Source of the DNA: Bacillus sp. A301a_S52
GTDB taxonomy: Bacteria; Bacillota; Bacilli; Bacillales; Salisediminibacteriaceae
DNA: 64,000 nt
Direction: 5' to 3'
Assembly: GCA_024701455.1 (NCBI GenBank)
Contig: JABXYP010000001.1
Location: forward strand, 1,740,001-1,804,000
Each line of letters opens with the position of its first letter. Position 1 is the stretch's first letter. The position numbers and the translations under genes were made by a program. Positions 1 through 9,020 of the stretch are shown in pieces. The notes below the pieces were generated by a model, which ran no database searches, had not been told where the DNA came from, and was given only the letters and a program-made list of their open reading frames with translations.

Positions 1-62
1 ATAACAAGTACAAATATCATTAATACACCATATAAAACGCTGCTTAATAGCCGTTGTGGCAC
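1..62 (-). CDS. Start of a small membrane protein gene (YrzE/TIGR04086-like), partial
   Basis: Reading the minus strand, a GTG at 62 follows a strong AAGGAGG about eight bases upstream and opens a frame that runs off the window edge. The 20 visible residues are mostly hydrophobic (MPQRLLSSVLYGVLMIFVLV) and look like the first membrane segment of a small integral membrane protein. In Bacillus subtilis the TIGR04086 protein YrzE sits near spoVB and a YetF-like gene, so this identity fits the position. Only about 20 codons are visible, so the family call is an inference from context. Confidence 0.5.
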   Translation of the reverse strand, partial: MPQRLLSSVLYGVLMIFVLV

Positions 63-245
63 GCTAATACCCTCCTTTTTACTTCTATTACCTCATCTAT
101 ATTCTTCTTGAAAATAAAATAGACGAGCTTTTATTAAAAACTGAAATAAAAAGTCTAGCTTTTATAAGGAGGAAGTGAAATACTGACATGATTGTCCAAC
201 TGTCTTCATAGAATGTATCGATGAAACAGGGAGGGGCATCGACGT

Positions 246-1535
246 ATGGAATGGATGATAGCATTGACGATATTCATAGTAAGCTATAGCTTACTTATTA
301 GTGAAAAATATAATAGAGCACTCATCGCCTGTCTTGGAGGAATTGCTATGTTAATGGCAGGGGTCATGACGCTTGAGAATGCTTTTCTACAACATATTGA
401 TTGGCATACGATCGTATTATTGCTGTCGATGATGATCCTAGTTTCAATCACAAGTCAAAGTGGGCTATTTGAGTTTGCAGCGATCTATTTAGCGAAAGTA
501 GTAAAGGGAGGACCTATAGCTTTATTACTTGTTATTTCTACACTCACAGCAGTTGGTTCGGCGTTATTAAATAACGTGACAACGGTCCTTCTTATTGTTC
601 CGATTGTTATGACGTTAACCAAAATGCTTAATATAACAGCAATTCCTTATTTAATTGCTACAATACTAGCTTCAAATATAGGTGGTACAGCTACATTAAT
701 TGGTGATCCACCAAACCTTATGATCGGACAGGCCGTAGATCATTTAAACTTCAATGACTTTCTCATACATTTGGGGCCTGTTGTGGTTGTTATTTATGTC
801 GTTGTATTATTGGGTATTTCTCTTTTATACAGGAAGAAATTAACTGTTGATAAGACTGATCGTATGCGTTTAATGGAGGTAAATCCACGTATTTATTTAG
901 AGAGACGGTCATTATTATTTAAATCCGTTACGGTCCTTACTCTAACGATGACCGGTTTTATTATGCAGCCTTTACTGAATATAGAATTGACGAGTATTGC
1001 TATGGCAGGTGCTATTTTACTTATGCTATTAACAAGTGAAGAAAAAGGGACGGAAGAGGTCTTTCAATCAATTGAATGGGTCACTATTTTCTTCTTTGTA
1101 GGGCTTTTTATGTTGGTAGGAGGATTAAAAGAAACGGGACTGATTGACGAAATTGCTAAATCAATTATTTATTATACAGAAGGTGATGTACCGACTACGG
1201 CGTTATTAATTCTTTGGGCGTCAGGAATTCTTTCTGGCTTCGTGGATAATATTCCTTTCGTCGCAGCGATGATTCCGGTTATTCTTGAGTTTCAGGAATA
1301 CGGTATGACAAACTTAGATCCCCTTTGGTGGGCATTAGCCCTAGGTGCCTGTCTAGGGGGCAATGGTACATTGATTGGAGCTAGTTCTAACCTTATTGTA
1401 GCCGGATTAGCTATGAAAGCACGGCAGCCCTTTTCATATGTTGATTTCCTTAAAGTCGGTATACCTACAGCCGTAATCTCTTTTATTATTTCGAGTGTTT
1501 ATTTATATTTTCGCTACTTAACAGATTTTATGTGA
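246..1535 (+). CDS. ArsB/NhaD-type ion transporter (putative Na+/H+ antiporter)
   Basis: The product is a 429-residue polytopic membrane protein of the ion transporter superfamily (ArsB/NhaD/P-protein branch). It carries two inverted-repeat signature segments, GGTATLIGDPPNLMIG at about residues 146-161 and GNGTLIGASSNLIVAG near residue 378, typical of the paired re-entrant loops of this fold. About ten to twelve hydrophobic stretches span its length, the usual size for the family. A GAGGGG ribosome site lies nine bases before the ATG. NhaD-type members export Na+ in exchange for protons, which would suit an alkaliphile, but ArsB or dicarboxylate-type specificity cannot be excluded from sequence alone. 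It stands as a single gene divergent from the partial membrane protein at the window edge. Confidence 0.8.
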   Translation: MEWMIALTIFIVSYSLLISEKYNRALIACLGGIAMLMAGVMTLENAFLQHIDWHTIVLLLSMMILVSITSQSGLFEFAAIYLAKVVKGGPIALLLVISTLTAVGSALLNNVTTVLLIVPIVMTLTKMLNITAIPYLIATILASNIGGTATLIGDPPNLMIGQAVDHLNFNDFLIHLGPVVVVIYVVVLLGISLLYRKKLTVDKTDRMRLMEVNPRIYLERRSLLFKSVTVLTLTMTGFIMQPLLNIELTSIAMAGAILLMLLTSEEKGTEEVFQSIEWVTIFFFVGLFMLVGGLKETGLIDEIAKSIIYYTEGDVPTTALLILWASGILSGFVDNIPFVAAMIPVILEFQEYGMTNLDPLWWALALGACLGGNGTLIGASSNLIVAGLAMKARQPFSYVDFLKVGIPTAVISFIISSVYLYFRYLTDFM

Positions 1536-1736
1536 ACGAGTTCAATGAATGATATTAAAAAAAGAGAAAATTCATGAGAATGTTCTGTCTTTGAATAGAT
1601 AAACAATAACCAATTGGCTCACATGGTATTTCAAGAAAAGTTACTTCAAATGTATGAATGTGAGTCTTTTTCGGTATGCTTTAGGTTAAGGTGGTAAAAC
1701 TGCGCATACTATTAACTGCTGTTTGAAGGAGACAAA

Positions 1737-2396
1737 ATGGAGTTAGTTACCATTATTTTACGCACACTAGTGATCTATGTTGTTATTTTAATTATATTTA
1801 GACTTATGGGGAAGCGTGAAATTGGTCAGTTGTCTATCGTTGACTTTGTTATTTCTTTAATGATTGCAGAGCTTGCTGTTATGACGATTGAAAATGTTAG
1901 AGTTCCTGTCGTTCATCAACTTATTCCAATGTTTCTTCTTATGCTCATTCAAATAACATTAGCATATGTTTCTTTAAAGAGCCGAAAATTAAGGAAAATG
2001 ATTGATGGCAAACCATCAGTCATTATTCGACAAGGTAAAATTGATGAACGTGAAATGAGAAGACAGCGTTATAATTTTGATGATTTAATGCTTCAATTAA
2101 GACAAAAAGATATACAGTATATGTCTGATGTAGAGTTTGCAATATTAGAGCCGTCAGGCCAGTTATCTGTTATACGAAAAGATCCAGATGAATCTGTTAC
2201 AGGTAGGCCAGCTTTTATACCTTTACCTTTAGTGTTAGATGGAGAAGTACAGGAAGATCACTTATATGAAATTGGAAAAGATGTGCATTGGTTAAGGAGT
2301 GAGCTGAGAAAAAAAGGTGTGGTTGAAGTTAGAAGTATCTCTTTTTGTTCGCTAAATAGAGATGACTCATTATTTATAGACTTAAAAAATGAGTGA
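1737..2396 (+). CDS. DUF421 (YetF-family) membrane protein
   Basis: The 219-residue protein has three hydrophobic segments in the first 80 residues, including the RLMGKREIGQLSIVDFVISL region typical of YetF proteins, followed by a soluble DUF421 domain with the family-like stretch IDGKPSVIIRQGKID and a later YNFDDLMLQLRQKDI. B. subtilis has a paralogue (YrbG) at the same position next to spoVB, so this is probably its orthologue. YetF-type proteins are associated with spore or membrane functions, but the biochemical role is not known. AAGGAG lies six bases before the ATG. It is convergent with spoVB, with a copy of the intergenic repeat between them. Confidence 0.85.
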   Translation: MELVTIILRTLVIYVVILIIFRLMGKREIGQLSIVDFVISLMIAELAVMTIENVRVPVVHQLIPMFLLMLIQITLAYVSLKSRKLRKMIDGKPSVIIRQGKIDEREMRRQRYNFDDLMLQLRQKDIQYMSDVEFAILEPSGQLSVIRKDPDESVTGRPAFIPLPLVLDGEVQEDHLYEIGKDVHWLRSELRKKGVVEVRSISFCSLNRDDSLFIDLKNE

Positions 2397-2440
2397 TAAG
2401 GGTATCCTAAAAGCGTTTAGCTAATGGGATACCTTTTATC

Positions 2441-2593
2441 ATAGATAAGAGTACGTAAACTTATCTGCTCAAAATAGAGAGGAGAGGTCACTTTATATAG
2501 GCGGGAGATAATGGTCACAAATGTCCAGATTAATTCGACTAGCAAGTAGTGGGAGAAGAGAGTAAACTCTCACTGATTGAAGGTTCGTTTTAT
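2441..2593 (+). repeat. Intergenic structured repeat, copy 1
   Basis: This is one of nine related elements in the window. It has GATAAG at the left end, the AAAATAGAGAGGAGAG core near 2471, GGCGGGAGATAATGG at about 2500, the ATGTCC motif at 2521 and the tail GATTGAAGGTTCGTTTTAT ending at 2593. It also carries the optional inner block before the tail, about 50 bases, with a GTGGGAGA...TCTCAC arm pair. The outer stem is diverged here. It fills the gap between the convergent yetF-like and spoVB genes. Confidence 0.85.
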
Positions 2594-2688
2594 GTTGTAA
2601 CAATTTTTATTTAGAATTTCATGCTTACGCCTCAAGTTCATTCGAAAATTTTTAAGTTATTAGCGAATTCAGATAGATAAAATAGTAA

Positions 2689-4239
2689 CTAAAAGAACTT
2701 ACCGATATAAGGGAATTTCTTTAATTCTGAGCGATGCACAAGCTTAAGAGCAAACACAAGAATGAAATAAGTTCCTGAAGTGGCAAGAATACTTAGTACT
2801 GTCTGCCATAATAAAGGATAATGTGATGTGAGTATTTCCCATAAAGTGTAGCCAATCACACCACTTATCATCATCGCAATGATTACTTTTACTATTTCTC
2901 TTAAGTTAATTGTAAAGCTTATAGCTTTAACAAGAGTGGCAAAGTGAAGTATTGTGACGAGAATAAATCCTAAGACGACACCTAAAGCAGCTCCCATAAT
3001 ACCTAATTCAGGCCTTGAAGCTAAAATGAAGATCGTGGCCGTTTTTACTATGGCTCCTATTAAGCTATTCATCATAGCTGATTTCGCTAAATTAAGTGCT
3101 TGTAAAGCGGCTTGTAATGGGCCTTGGAAATATAAAAACAAACTGAAAGGTGCCATAATTTTAAGGTATCCTGCCACAGTCGGAGCATCATACACTAAGT
3201 CCATTATTGGTTCAGCGAAAACATAAAGGATAACAACCGCTACACCACCGGACATTAAAGCGAACCGCAGCGCTTGCCCGAGCCGGTAATGAATCAGTTC
3301 ATGATTTTTCACAATTGCAGCCTCACTGATAGCAGGAACGAGAGATACCGATAGAGAATACGTTATAAACGTTGGAAGCAAAAGCATTGGAATAACATAC
3401 CCAGCTAGCTCGCCGTATTGAGCGGTGGCTAGAGTTGTAGCTACACCGGCCAATGCCAGACTTTGGGCAACAACAATTGGCTCAAAGAATAGAGACAAAG
3501 AGCCAATGAGTCTGCTGCCGGTTGTGGGGATGGCAATAACCATTAAATCTTCAAACGTCTTTTTTCCACCTGCCACATGAGAGAAGAAGCGACGACGGAC
3601 ACGGAAAGTTTTTCGGCGTTTAAACATGGTGACCATAAAAACCAATGAAGCTAGTTCACCAAGAACGACAGAAATCATAGCTCCAGCCGCTGCATATTCG
3701 ATACCATAAGGTAAGAAGAGAGACGTTAAAGTTGCTACAAATGTAATTCTGACTATTTGTTCAATCACTTGTGAATAGGCGGTTGGTTTCATATTTTGAA
3801 GCCCTTGGAAATACCCCCTTATGACTGAAGAAAGCGCAACAATAGGGACGATTGGAGAGATGGCAATTAACGGGTAAAAGGCTCTACTGTCCGTCAAAAA
3901 ATTTGAAGAAATGACAGGGGCAATCAACACCATACACGTTGTAAAAATAACACTTAAAATCCCGGTTACTGATAAAGAAACTACAAGTATTTGTTTGATT
4001 TTTGTTCTGTCACCCTCAGTGTCAGCCTCAGCTACTAGCTTTGAAATGGCTACAGGTAATCCGAGCTGTGTGAGAGTCATGACTAAAAGCATCGTTGGTA
4101 CTGCCATCATATAAAGCCCCACACCTTCAGCTCCCATGATACGTGCGACAATTATTTTGTTTATGAAGCCAAGAACTCGTGTTATAAACCCTGCGAGTAT
4201 TAAAATAACTGCGCCTTTTAAAAATGTTTGCTTCGTCAT
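2689..4239 (-). CDS. spoVB: Stage V sporulation protein B, MOP-family flippase
   Basis: The 516-residue protein starts MTKQTFLKGAVILILAGF and has about fourteen hydrophobic segments, the topology and length of the polysaccharide transport (MOP/MurJ-like) exporters. SpoVB is needed for spore cortex peptidoglycan synthesis, acting in membranes of the developing spore as a lipid-linked precursor flippase. Charged residues inside the N-terminal half (RVLGFINKIIVARIMGAEG) match the conserved first repeat of this family. Its position beside the YetF-like gene and the ComN-secDF block is as in B. subtilis. It is transcribed on the minus strand, divergent from the DUF368 gene. Paralogues such as YtgP or YabM are the main alternatives, but synteny favours SpoVB. 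Confidence 0.9.
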   Translation of the reverse strand: MTKQTFLKGAVILILAGFITRVLGFINKIIVARIMGAEGVGLYMMAVPTMLLVMTLTQLGLPVAISKLVAEADTEGDRTKIKQILVVSLSVTGILSVIFTTCMVLIAPVISSNFLTDSRAFYPLIAISPIVPIVALSSVIRGYFQGLQNMKPTAYSQVIEQIVRITFVATLTSLFLPYGIEYAAAGAMISVVLGELASLVFMVTMFKRRKTFRVRRRFFSHVAGGKKTFEDLMVIAIPTTGSRLIGSLSLFFEPIVVAQSLALAGVATTLATAQYGELAGYVIPMLLLPTFITYSLSVSLVPAISEAAIVKNHELIHYRLGQALRFALMSGGVAVVILYVFAEPIMDLVYDAPTVAGYLKIMAPFSLFLYFQGPLQAALQALNLAKSAMMNSLIGAIVKTATIFILASRPELGIMGAALGVVLGFILVTILHFATLVKAISFTINLREIVKVIIAMMISGVIGYTLWEILTSHYPLLWQTVLSILATSGTYFILVFALKLVHRSELKKFPYIGKFF

Positions 4240-4361
4240 TCCGGCCCCTACTTTCTATAAAAAATCATTGGATTTTTCCACTAAAGATGTATATGCTGAA
4301 AAGGTGGCCAAGCATGACAAGGTTTCATAATTAAATAGATTTTTCTGCATAGAAATAATGG

Positions 4362-4367
4362 TATAAT
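4362..4367 (+). promoter_or_regulatory. Candidate -10 box upstream of the DUF368 gene
   Basis: A perfect TATAAT precedes the DUF368 coding region. It overlaps an in-frame ATG at 4366, which argues that translation starts at a later ATG. No convincing -35 hexamer was seen. Confidence 0.5.
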
Positions 4368-4395
4368 GGGACAAATTAAGGAGATGGAAAGACAA

Positions 4396-5199
4396 ATGGA
4401 ATGGCGAAATGTTTATCGTGGTATTTTAATGGGGGCAAGTAATCTCGTTCCAGGTGTAAGTGCAGGGACAATTGCTTTAATTTTTGGGATTTATGATCAT
4501 TTAATTGCATCAGTTAGTGACTTTTTTAGTTCAAAATGGCGTGACAGTCTTAAATTTCTTATTCCGCTTGGGGTAGGAGTGATTGCGGGCTTTGTTGGAT
4601 TGATTCACATAATACGGTGGTTACATGAGCACCATTATCAGACAACACAGTTTTTTTTCTTAGGATTGATTATTGGTGTGATTCCACTCTTACTAACTCA
4701 ATCTAATATGAAAAGCCAGTTTAAAGTACCCCATTATGTGATTCTAATCGTGACAGCTATTGGGGTAGGATTGATGGGATTTCTTCCAGAAGAAGGATCT
4801 GGAATCATTGACTTAACACCTTTTAATGGGATAAAGCTATTTGTCGCAGGTTGGCTTGCAAGTATGTCTTTGTTGCTTCCGGGTATTAGTGGGGCTGCAG
4901 TTTTACTTATATTTGGTGTTTATGATACAGCGATTGAAGCCCTATATGTGTTGAATATACCAGTAATTGGTTTGCTTGGTGGAGGTCTTTTAATTGGCTT
5001 TGCTATGAGTAGTAAAATGATTAAATATGTCTTAAAACAGTACCCATATATGACTTATGCTGTCATAATTGGATTATTAGTTGGCTCTTTAGTCATTGTA
5101 TTTCCAGGGTTTTCAGCAGGACCAGCAGCATTATTTCCAAGTGCAGTTACATTTATAGCTGGTGCGTTGACTGCTATACTCCTTGGATCAAAAAGTTAA
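4396..5199 (+). CDS. DUF368 membrane protein (polyprenyl-phosphate transporter family)
   Basis: The 267-residue product begins MEWRNVYRGILMGASNLVPG and carries the DUF368 hallmark NLVPGVSAGTIALIFGIYD near residues 16-34, plus a mirrored LLPGISGAAVLLIFGVYD near residue 165, consistent with an internal duplication and about eight membrane spans. Members of this family (PopT) have been shown to take part in undecaprenyl-phosphate recycling across the membrane. The start chosen is the ATG at 4396, twelve bases after AAGGAG, because an upstream in-frame ATG at 4366 lies inside a TATAAT box. It is followed 27 bases later by comN. Confidence 0.85.
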   Translation: MEWRNVYRGILMGASNLVPGVSAGTIALIFGIYDHLIASVSDFFSSKWRDSLKFLIPLGVGVIAGFVGLIHIIRWLHEHHYQTTQFFFLGLIIGVIPLLLTQSNMKSQFKVPHYVILIVTAIGVGLMGFLPEEGSGIIDLTPFNGIKLFVAGWLASMSLLLPGISGAAVLLIFGVYDTAIEALYVLNIPVIGLLGGGLLIGFAMSSKMIKYVLKQYPYMTYAVIIGLLVGSLVIVFPGFSAGPAALFPSAVTFIAGALTAILLGSKS

Positions 5200-5226
5200 A
5201 AAGTTATTAGAGGGAGGTAATCTCTG

Positions 5227-5544
5227 ATGGTTAATGAGCAATGGAGTTATTGGAAAATGAAACTGGAGCCGGTCATTCAAAGCAAAGTAGAAGAGTGGAA
5301 AATACTAGGTTATGAAAAAATTTCAGAGAGAGACGTCTGGGAATGCTTCATGATAAAAGTAGAAAAAAGCAAAGAAAGGCCGGAGAAAATTCGCTCTCAT
5401 TGGATGGTTTCAGAGCTATTTAGCTTGAAAGTGAACGATTATATGAATTTAGTGACTGTCGCTGCCTATAAGGGTCCAGAATGGTTTCATAATGAGCAGC
5501 CGGTTGATTTTAGATTAAACCAATTTGAGGACGACAGTAGCTAA
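5227..5544 (+). CDS. comN: Post-transcriptional regulator ComN
   Basis: The 105-residue soluble protein matches the ComN (YrzD) family in size and position just before secDF. In B. subtilis ComN acts after transcription on comE mRNA and localises through DivIVA, linking competence to the division site. Visible family-like stretches are VEEWKILGYEKISERDVWEC around residues 21-40 and the C-terminal YMNLVTVAAYKGPEW. It follows the DUF368 gene by 27 bases with a GGGAGGTAATCTCTG ribosome region, so the two may be cotranscribed. The secD promoter begins just after its stop codon. Confidence 0.8.
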   Translation: MVNEQWSYWKMKLEPVIQSKVEEWKILGYEKISERDVWECFMIKVEKSKERPEKIRSHWMVSELFSLKVNDYMNLVTVAAYKGPEWFHNEQPVDFRLNQFEDDSS

Positions 5545-5560
5545 AGGATGATTCCTAATA

Positions 5561-5590
5561 TTGACACTTGTTTTTCTTAAAAAGTATAAT
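5561..5590 (+). promoter_or_regulatory. Sigma-A promoter for secDF
   Basis: TTGACA at 5561-5566 and TATAAT at 5585-5590 are both perfect hexamers, separated by 18 bases. They lie between comN and secD and leave a leader of about 95 bases. Confidence 0.8.
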
Positions 5591-5628
5591 AAATAGTAGT
5601 CTTTAGAAGCATTGCATTACATAATTAG

Positions 5629-5653
5629 CGGTCCTGCGGGTTTCTCAGGGCCG
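5629..5653 (+). other. Hairpin in the secD leader
   Basis: CGGTCCTG at 5629-5636 pairs with CAGGGCCG at 5646-5653 (one G-U pair) around a nine-base loop. No U tract follows, so it is not a standard terminator. It sits 20 bases before the secD ribosome site in the predicted 5' untranslated region. Function is unknown. Confidence 0.5.
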
Positions 5654-5692
5654 TATCGTGTTGTGTTTATATGAAGGAGGATCAATTCGTTC

Positions 5693-7009
5693 ATGAAAAA
5701 AAGAAAAAAAGTTAAAAAGGGCTTGATTGTAGCTTTTTTTGCTATCGTGATTTCGCTAGGGACTTTGATAGCGAGTAATGTTATGGCACATGTAAATAAT
5801 ATTAACCTTGGATTAGATTTACAAGGCGGATTTGAAGTGCTTTATGAAGTAGAGCCGATTGACAGTGAAAGTGAGATTAATCGTGAATTACTCAGTGACA
5901 CAGTCAGTGCTCTTAATGCTCGAATCGATGTATTAGGAGTATCGGAGCCTAATATTAGTATCGAAGGAGATAATAGAATACGTGTACAATTAGCTGGTGT
6001 CACAGACCAAGAAACTGCACGAGAATTACTGTCGACAGAAGCGAGATTATCGTTTCGAGATGTTGATGACGAAGTGAAAATGGATGGTGGGGACTTGGTC
6101 GAAGGAGGAGCTCGTCAAAATTTTCATCCTGATACGAATCAGCCTATCGTGACAGTTACGGTAGCGGATGCTTCCCTCTTTGAAGATATTACAAGAGAAA
6201 TAAGTAGCCGGCCAATGGGGGAGAATATCCTTGCTATTTGGTTAGACTATGATGAAGGAGATAGTTATGAAGAGGAAATAATGAAAGAAGATTCAAAAAT
6301 TGTCTCCGCACCTCGTGTCAGTCATGTTATTTCTAGTCGTGATGTGATGATTGAAGGGGATTTTACATCGGAAGAGGCTTCTGATCTGGCTGGGATTTTA
6401 AACGCTGGAGCTTTACCAGTGGAGCTGACAGAAATTCAAGCAGATTCTGTAGGTGCCTCTTTAGGGGAGCGCTCAATGGAGATGGCAATTAATGCTGGTA
6501 TCGTCGGCATCGCACTTATCTTTGCCTATATGCTCGTTTATTACCGTTTTATGGGCTTTATCTCTTTGTTAACATTGACAGGTTATATTTATCTCGTCCT
6601 CGTTGTATTTGACTGGATGAATGCTGTCCTTACCTTGCCTGGTATAGCGGCATTAATTCTTGGCGTCGGTATGGCGGTGGATGCTAATATTATTACATTT
6701 GAGCGAATTAAGGACGAGCTTCGCTCTGGTAAATCAACCATGAGCGCATTTCGAGCAGGAAGCCGCCGCTCATTATCAACAATACTAGATGCGAATATTA
6801 CAACTATTTTGGCCGCTGGTGTCTTGTTTTATTTTGGAACGAGTGCTGTTCAAGGGTTTGCTGTCATGCTGATTGTCAGCATTTTAGCCAGCTTCATCAC
6901 ATCTGTATTTGGAGCAAGACTGTTGCTCGGGCTTTGGGTGAATAGTCGGATTTTAAATAAACGGCCAAGGATGTTCGGTGTGAAGGAGCGTGAAATTAGT
7001 GAACTTTGA
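5693..7009 (+). CDS. secD: Protein translocase subunit SecD
   Basis: The 438-residue protein has an N-terminal membrane anchor (residues 10-32), the D1 motif LGLDLQGGFEVLYEV near residue 39, a periplasm-like P1 domain to about residue 255 and then five further membrane spans including GIAALILGVGMAVDANIITF. SecD with SecF uses the ion gradient to help SecYEG complete protein export. In B. subtilis the two are fused in one SecDF chain; here secD ends with its own stop and secF starts inside its last codons. An AAGGAGG lies 12 bases before the ATG. Transcription probably starts at the promoter at 5561. Confidence 0.95.
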   Translation: MKKRKKVKKGLIVAFFAIVISLGTLIASNVMAHVNNINLGLDLQGGFEVLYEVEPIDSESEINRELLSDTVSALNARIDVLGVSEPNISIEGDNRIRVQLAGVTDQETARELLSTEARLSFRDVDDEVKMDGGDLVEGGARQNFHPDTNQPIVTVTVADASLFEDITREISSRPMGENILAIWLDYDEGDSYEEEIMKEDSKIVSAPRVSHVISSRDVMIEGDFTSEEASDLAGILNAGALPVELTEIQADSVGASLGERSMEMAINAGIVGIALIFAYMLVYYRFMGFISLLTLTGYIYLVLVVFDWMNAVLTLPGIAALILGVGMAVDANIITFERIKDELRSGKSTMSAFRAGSRRSLSTILDANITTILAAGVLFYFGTSAVQGFAVMLIVSILASFITSVFGARLLLGLWVNSRILNKRPRMFGVKEREISEL

Positions 7010-7940
7010 GCATTGGAATACCAAATTGGATTTCGTGAAGCATCGTAAAAAGTTTTTTGCTTTGTCCACTGTTTTCTTATTGTTAGGGATTATTATGTTA
7101 GCTACTGTGGGCTTAAATCTCGGGATTGATTTTAGAAGCGGTACGACGATAGATATTATGGCAGACGAAACGATTACAGCTGATGAAATCAGAGGTCATT
7201 TTGAGGAGATCGGATTTACTCCTGACGACGTGACGCTTGCAGGAGAGGAAAACAACATTGGACGGGCTTCCTTTATAGGTGGTCTTGATCAACAGGAAAC
7301 ATTACAGATTCAAAATCATTTCAATGATGTATATGGGAGTATGCCGAATGTAAGTACAGTCACGCCTCTAGTAGGTGAAGAATTGGCTAGAAACGCCATC
7401 ATCTCCGTCCTCATTGCAACGGTAGGGATTATTATTTACGTTACGATAAGATTTGAATTTTTATACGGTTTGTCTGCGATTGTAGCTCTCTTTCATGATG
7501 CCTTATTCATCGTTGGAGTGTTCAGTATTGTTCAGATGGAAGTAAATATACCATTTATCGCTGCGGTATTGACTATCATCGGTTACTCGATAAATGATAC
7601 GATTGTCACGTTTGATAGGATTCGTGAAAATATGACTTATGAGAAAAAAGTTAAAGGATTCGATGATTTGGCAAGAGTTGTAAACAAAAGTCTTGTCCAG
7701 ACTCTTGCAAGATCACTAAATACCGTTCTTACTGTTTTCTTTGCTGCAGCCGCTTTATTTTTTCTCGGTGGAGATGCATTACGTACCTTTTCTTTAGCGT
7801 TAGTCGTAGGGTTGATTGCAGGAACCTATTCATCCCTTTTTATCGCAGCACAACTTTGGTTAGTATTAAAAGCTAGACAATTAAAAAAAGGGCGGCGTCG
7901 AGTGAAACCATCCGAAAGAGAACAACAGCCAGAAACTTAA
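6999..7940 (+). CDS. secF: Protein translocase subunit SecF
   Basis: The 313-residue partner of SecD has the family motif LNLGIDFRSGT at residues 39-49, a first membrane span before it, and a C-terminal block of spans with the conserved TIIGYSINDTIVTFDRIREN. The GTG at 6999 was chosen because AAGGAG lies ten bases upstream; the GTG at 6990 would overlap its ribosome site. The gene overlaps the 3' end of secD by 11 bases, implying translational coupling. A strong terminator follows the stop codon. Separate secD and secF are common in bacteria but differ from the fused form of B. subtilis. Confidence 0.95.
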   Translation: MNFEHWNTKLDFVKHRKKFFALSTVFLLLGIIMLATVGLNLGIDFRSGTTIDIMADETITADEIRGHFEEIGFTPDDVTLAGEENNIGRASFIGGLDQQETLQIQNHFNDVYGSMPNVSTVTPLVGEELARNAIISVLIATVGIIIYVTIRFEFLYGLSAIVALFHDALFIVGVFSIVQMEVNIPFIAAVLTIIGYSINDTIVTFDRIRENMTYEKKVKGFDDLARVVNKSLVQTLARSLNTVLTVFFAAAALFFLGGDALRTFSLALVVGLIAGTYSSLFIAAQLWLVLKARQLKKGRRRVKPSEREQQPET

Positions 7941-7951
7941 ATATAATGTTA

Positions 7952-7978
7952 AAGTGGTGCTTTTAAGCACCACTTTTT
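7952..7978 (+). terminator. Rho-independent terminator after secF
   Basis: AAGTGGTGCTT pairs with AAGCACCACTT around a minimal loop and is followed by a T run. Confidence 0.85.
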
Positions 7979-8112
7979 CCACTTAAATATGGTCACTTAC
8001 TAGAAAAAAATAGTCATTTAGTATAGATGCAAAAGCTAATAGTATGTCTCGGGGAGTTGTGGGGAATTAATTTAAAAGGTGATTGATAGTGCTTGTTAAA
8101 GGAAGTGAAGCT

Positions 8113-9018
8113 ATGACAAAAGAAGTGCAGGATATACGATATCAAAAAGTTCGCATTGGTGCATGGGTTGGTATTATAGGCAATTTGATTCTTGCTATTA
8201 TTAAAGGGGTTGTAGGATTAATTGCAGATAGTCGAGCGCTCGTAGCTGATGCTCTTCATTCAGCATCGGATGTTGCGGGCTCTGTCGCTGTTCTAATCGG
8301 TGTTAAAGCCGCTAGGCAACCTCCTGATGAGGATCACCCTTACGGACACGGAAAAGCGGAGACAGTGACAGCAATCATTGTTGCTGTTTTGCTGTTTATC
8401 GTCGGTGTTGAAATTGCATTGGGTGCCTTTCGTTCATTTAATGAACCTATTATTGTGCCAGGGACAATGGCACTCTATGCCATTGTCTTTTCTATTGTAG
8501 TAAAAGAATTCATGTTTCGATATAAGTTTCGTTTGGGTAAAAAGTATAAAAGTGAGGCATTAATAACAGATGCATGGCATCATCGATCTGATGTTTTTTC
8601 ATCTTTAGCTGCTTTATTAGGGGTTGGAGCTGCTATCTTTGGTGGGTTTACTGGCATTGACTGGCTCGTGTATATGGACCCGCTAGCTGGGTTATTCGTC
8701 TCTTTACTTATTATGAAAATGGGGTGGAAGCTTGGCAGCGAAGCGATTCATAATACACTTGATCATGTGTTGCATGAAGAAGACACAGAGGAAATGTGGG
8801 CTCAGGCCCGAGCGGTATCTGGTGTTCAAAAAGTTGACGAACTGTTAGCAAGAGAGCATGGTCATTACGTGATAGTTGATATAAAGATAGCAGTTGATCC
8901 CTACATTACTGTAGAGAAAGGGCATAGTATTGGAAAAGATGTGAAGAACGCATTGATGCAAGATGGCTATGTTCAAGATGTACGTGTTCATGTAAACCCT
9001 TATATTAGAGAGGAGTGA
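8113..9018 (+). CDS. Cation diffusion facilitator family transporter
   Basis: The 301-residue protein has six hydrophobic segments and a soluble C-terminal domain, the usual CDF layout. Metal-site motifs are visible: DALHSASD (residues 46-53) in the second span and TDAWHHRSD in the fifth, matching the DxxHxxxD-type and HxxxD pairs. A DHPYGHGKAE stretch follows the second span. Such proteins export Zn2+, Mn2+, Fe2+ or similar ions against protons; sequence does not decide which. The start at 8113 has AAAGGA nine bases upstream and is preferred over upstream TTG/GTG codons. The downstream lapA-like gene starts within a few bases of the stop. Confidence 0.88.
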   Translation: MTKEVQDIRYQKVRIGAWVGIIGNLILAIIKGVVGLIADSRALVADALHSASDVAGSVAVLIGVKAARQPPDEDHPYGHGKAETVTAIIVAVLLFIVGVEIALGAFRSFNEPIIVPGTMALYAIVFSIVVKEFMFRYKFRLGKKYKSEALITDAWHHRSDVFSSLAALLGVGAAIFGGFTGIDWLVYMDPLAGLFVSLLIMKMGWKLGSEAIHNTLDHVLHEEDTEEMWAQARAVSGVQKVDELLAREHGHYVIVDIKIAVDPYITVEKGHSIGKDVKNALMQDGYVQDVRVHVNPYIREE

Positions 9019-9020
9019 TC

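Noticed and set aside
180..215. Seven-codon ORF MIVQLSS before the antiporter
   Set aside because: Spacing to the ribosome-like site is too long, and nothing else supports it.
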